Assembly (NCBI GenBank): GCA_027605045.1
Contig: JAQFWX010000067.1
Coordinates: forward strand, 124,001-188,000
Source of the DNA: Phallus indusiatus
Taxonomy: Eukaryota; Basidiomycota; Agaricomycetes; Phallales; Phallaceae
Length of the DNA: 64,000 nt
Reading direction: 5' to 3'
Positions 59,880 to 64,000 of this stretch are shown here, piece by piece. A program made the position numbers and the translations under genes. The notes beneath the pieces are model-generated. The model made no database searches, was not told the origin of the DNA, and saw only the letters and a program-made list of their open reading frames with translations. Position 1 is the stretch's first letter. The number at the start of each line of letters is the position of its first letter.

Positions 59880-62800
59880 TATAAAGATCAATGTAATATC
59901 ACCTGTTTTGACCATGTTAATGCAAGCATTGTAATCCTCTTTGGCGAAGTATCATCAAGAACATCCTTTTCTTAAGTTTAGATGAAATTATTTTCGCCAC
60001 TGCCAATTTCTTGTGGGTCCTAATTTGATTTGGACCGATTGTATGGTTTTCTTTTGTTTGATATTATCTACATAATTTCTGATCCCACGCTTTAAATCAG
60101 TTAACTCGGTGGCTGTCGGAACCGAACTAGCCCATGACTCAACATCGGATTCTTGAAAAGCTATGTGCCTATTGCATTTTTATAGTCATTACGAGATCTT
60201 GGAATTCGGACAGAAGATCATTCGCTAGCATATAGAATTAAGACAATAGATATGCATGCAGCGGTCTATATTGTGCGAACCATTATTTCCCTTTGCCAAT
60301 TAAGTAACGACGTTTTGCGTTCCGTTTGCTAATTATACCATTCATTCGATCAATCAGACATTTACTTCTGTTCGGGAGTTATGAAGATAGTCTTGGTCCC
60401 CGCCGCCTTCACGGCTTTACCAGCTATGCTATTGTCTCCTTTTCCTTTTTAAGCACTCATTAATAAACATTTTTCATTTTCATCTTCCAATGCCAAGTGG
60501 TGGTACAATCGTAAAGGAATTAGTGGTCGGTCTGCCGCCGCCACCACAGGGCTCTAATCCCGCCACTCTCACACTGCCAACCCGCCATCGAATTCTGGCG
60601 CTTGATCGTGATCCCGCCCTGGGGCGGTTTGGGAAGTCCGTCGTCGTTTTTAGAAACAATAGACACATTTTTGACTTGAAACTATCGACTATCGCCAATA
60701 GGATCTTTCGTGCCGGTTGTACCCATGTGGGTAAATGTGCTTCATCAAAGGTATATTAGTATACGGGAATATCTGTCTACCGTTCGCGCCCACACCGCCA
60801 TTACATCCCGACCCATACCGCGGAGTAGCTGGATCTGGATCTGGATCTGCTATATGGAGGGAAATGTATTGATATCGTGAATCTATGTCGCTCGCCGAAA
60901 TTGGGCTCGGACACTTGCCACATCGAGAAGCTCAGCCTGAGTAATTCCAATCGATCTTTGTTCGCTTTTTTTGGCTTGAGAGTTTTCTGTTTAAATGGCC
61001 AATCTAACGCTGGCATTAATGGTATTTTATATATTGTCTGAGCTTCTAATAATAACTTAAAAAACAAAACCAATCTGTAATAGATTTGGAGTGCGAATCT
61101 CGGAGTGGACATCATTGGTGTTTTACTGTGTGTCGCAGCGAGTCTCGTAAGAATCGAAATTCTTAAGCGTTTCTCCATGAATAATCCTTTCGAATGAAGA
61201 GTCTTTATGGGTGGTTGCCAATCGTCATATTCGATTTCATTACGCTTTCTTTTCAAGGTCGTCAATTTTATTTTCAAATCAGCCAGATTTGTTTTAGGAT
61301 TATGCATGGCAACTTAGGGTCTTTTTTAGCCAAATTCATCGACGAAACATTGTTACTCAGTACAGCAAGTATGTACGTGGTTATTGCAATTTTCAAAAAT
61401 ATATTTAATGTCGGCATATTATTTATACTTCATCCAAGCAGGCAGTGTCCAAGTGGGCTTGAATATTCATATCACAATGATTCGTGTCTGGATCTCGATG
61501 TCAAAATTTCACTGTAAGGAAATACCACGTTCCCATTAATCGAGCCGTGTACTGAGACATTCTCCACGTACCTTTGGCAAAGTGGCCAAAGAACACTCGG
61601 ATTGATCTCGCCATTTAACTTGAAGCAAAAACGGCCGGCATAGGCTTAAAAAGCCACCATGATCACGTACAGCTCCATGATATGTCATAGATGCGCCCCT
61701 TGTATCTTTTTGAATATATTTGAGCTTTGTTCATTCTTGTCTCGTTTTTGAGGTGGCGCCAGCCTGAGTGGCATGTCCCCAGGACAATCTCTTCAGTTAG
61801 ACAAACGCAGCCAACTATGGCCAATTTTTTCCTTTGCAGTTGAACAGCTAATCCCGCTTCCGAGCGATTATAAATTCCTGAAAGCTGATACATGTTAACT
61901 GGAAGAGCATCTGCAGGAGGCGGTCATTGTCGTATATGATACATTATACTTCATGATTGGGTTACTTTGGGTTATTAATTATCTCTGCATTGATACATGT
62001 TTGCGATTATCTCATACTATACTGTTTGATGTACCCCAAACGGATTTGAACAAACCTGTTTCGCGACCTAGTTGCACCGCCTTGCCAGTCAACTGAGTTC
62101 TTCTCCTGGACACGCCAGATCGCAATAGCAATCTCAATAACTCCAAGCATTCCCATGAAAAAAGAAGAAATGCTCAGTTGTATAAAATCAATTGAAAAAT
62201 ATTCGTGCTGAGCAGAGAGGCCCTGTACCAGTACCTTGTGATTGCGAACAGTGCAAGGTAAGGGGAAAAGATAGAACTAATACATGTTATTGCAATCATG
62301 GTTCTCTAACTGAGAAAGAAGGCTTTCATCGCGTGATATTAAGTTGTTATTTGAGCTCAACAGTAACGCGGATCCTTCCTGCCAGGAGATACGTTTTAAA
62401 TTACTAGCAACATCTCGTCAATGTCAGTATTTCAGCTGCCTAATAGTGCAAGCTGTTTCCAGGCAGCAGGATTGTTGATCGCATGCTAAGAAAAGCTCGG
62501 ACGCCAATCTGTAATCACTCTTATGATTTAGAGTTCGTCCTATTGAAAATATGACAACCCAAGTCCGCCTATCGGAAGAATAATATGTATCATCCCAACA
62601 ATGTCCATGTTGTATAACTGGGATGCTTAGGGGTCTGAGCTTCTGAAATCATCATAGTAACGCATTTGTGGATCGGGGTTTTGTCAAAAATCGCCACGAA
62701 GGTTGTCTCATTCCACACAATTATTTCGCACGTTGGAAGCCTTGTGAGATCAACTGGAGGGGATCACTAATTAAATCACCATGTATGTGAAAAGTAACCG

Positions 62801-64000
62801 ATCGTCATGAATTACAGGATTGTTCACGTCTCATTTCAAAATCGGATCAAACGCGACTTTAGTGACATTGTAAATCAAGGAATACTCAATTTCCAATAAA
62901 AGATACCACATTAATCGCGATGTTCATGGATTGTAATGAGAAGTCAAAACTACGACAGATCTTGAGTTCATTGGTGACAATGTCAAAGTCTCAGTCATCC
63001 AGAACCCTAACTAAGCACCATTTCCGTTGTTTTAACGGAAAAGTTTCGTTAGCCAGGATTTTGAAAAGCTCGGCATATATTTGGCACGCTTTGGAATGAT
63101 TCTATTGCAAAGACAGAAATCAATCTGTTTCAAAACGAGACGAGGTCAAGTTTTCCCACCGACATAGAATCATAATAACTTGTTCGATATCAACATAAGA
63201 AGGATGATTGATAATTTTTGCGGAGGATTCTTAAAGGCGCGAACCGAATGGACGGTGGATCCTAGTGGATCGTGATTTCTCGAAAAAGTCAAAGCTTCTG
63301 CTGTAGAATTTCCCCGAGTCCTAGTCCCATCCATATTGGGTAATTGTGGCTGAACAACCAAGTATGTTCTGGGTCATCTTCGGATACTTCCAGTGCCAGT
63401 GCAAAGACTCATTAGTAACTTTCAATTGATAAACGAGATGACCTAATGTGAAGCGGTCCATAGTATGGAGAGCTTTGGGACATAATACGCTAGCATAAAA
63501 ATGAAATCTATGAAGGTTTGTTCGGTGAGGATATTCACTATCAATGGGGCCAGTCATCCTATTCAGCGTAGTGCTCAAGAACCTCGATTCCTAATTCACA
63601 GATAAAGTCAACATTTTTGTAAGCGCAAATCTCATTTAAGCTCTTTGACTTTTCACGCAAATCTCAGGTACTCAAATGAAGTTTTTATCATGATCTTCTG
63701 GTGAAAGGGAAACTACATCCCTTTTTCTCTATCTGAAATGGAATTAATAGAGGAAATGAACATTCGTGTGTTGACGTCCTCTGTAATTTGCAATTCCATT
63801 TACAAAAGTTTCACGCTAAGATTAGATTTGCAATTCTCAAAAAACAAACCAGGTAGGTGGCGCAGAGTTGCTGCAGGACTATCCGCTGCTTTGTCACAAT
63901 CCTAGGATTCCCACGACTTCTGTACCACAACTGATCCCATGTGGTGACATGATTGCATGCGCACAGCAACCAGTGTTTGTCTTCTTCTACCAATGATCTT
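59880..64000. other. Gene-poor right end of window
   Basis: No gene is supported in 4.1 kb. A 168-codon minus-strand frame at 60801-61307 has no domain. At 62056-62235 the minus strand has 60 open codons between a possible acceptor and donor, with a hydrophobic core (MGMLGVIEIAIAIWRVQEKN) that could be one exon of a membrane protein. An 85-codon frame at 63321-63578 is also unassigned. A short GGATCT repeat lies at about 60830-60850. Confidence 0.35.

Noticed and set aside
60801..61307. 168-codon minus-strand frame
   Set aside because: Basic, low-complexity reading without a domain or nearby promoter, and a plus-strand frame overlaps it. Not strong enough to call.

Overview
The window looks like nuclear DNA of an Agaricomycete fungus. 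Most genes carry several short introns (about 45-75 bp). The protein families are typical of mushroom-forming fungi: DUF6699, a TKL-like kinase, DOMON-cytochrome b561, DUF3433, an F-box/LRR-like protein and microsomal P450s. I found no rRNA, tRNA, CRISPR or bacterial-type operons. Exon models were worked out by hand from GT/GC-AG sites and frame continuity, so gene ends are firmer where exon lengths agree between paralogues.

Layout. 0-5.5 kb: a DUF6699-like gene, a beta-carbonic anhydrase and two tandem MAPEG genes, all on the minus strand. 7.7-18.5 kb: four plus-strand genes, namely a C2H2-like nuclear protein, the ER-shaping protein lunapark, a DOMON-cytochrome b561 protein and a DUF3433 membrane protein. 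18.9-25.7 kb: a four-copy array of small (152 aa), possibly beta-trefoil proteins. Two copies are intact, one is frameshifted and one is a relic. A MITE-like inverted-repeat element sits between the last two. 25.9-32.6 kb: two more DUF6699 genes and a protein kinase. 33-51 kb: a duplicated neighbourhood with two zinc-free MDR reductases, two P450s (one with a SINE in an intron), a full F-box gene and an F-box fragment. A protease-like protein that seems to have lost its catalytic residues, a small one-helix protein and an acidic unknown lie among them. 51.2-55.5 kb is gene-poor. 55.5-59.9 kb: an HMG-box regulator and the spindle checkpoint protein BUB3. 59.9-64 kb holds no gene I can support.

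Cooperation. The P450s, MDR reductases and MAPEG proteins all fit oxidative or detoxification metabolism, but no polyketide, peptide or terpene synthase is present, so I do not call a biosynthetic cluster. The housekeeping genes (lunapark, BUB3, carbonic anhydrase) are independent. I did not find a clear new biological system. The most unusual signals are genomic: a 7-nt microexon kept in both MDR paralogues, a SINE whose target-site duplication copied a splice donor, GC-AG introns in one P450, and the decaying small-protein array with shared upstream DNA.
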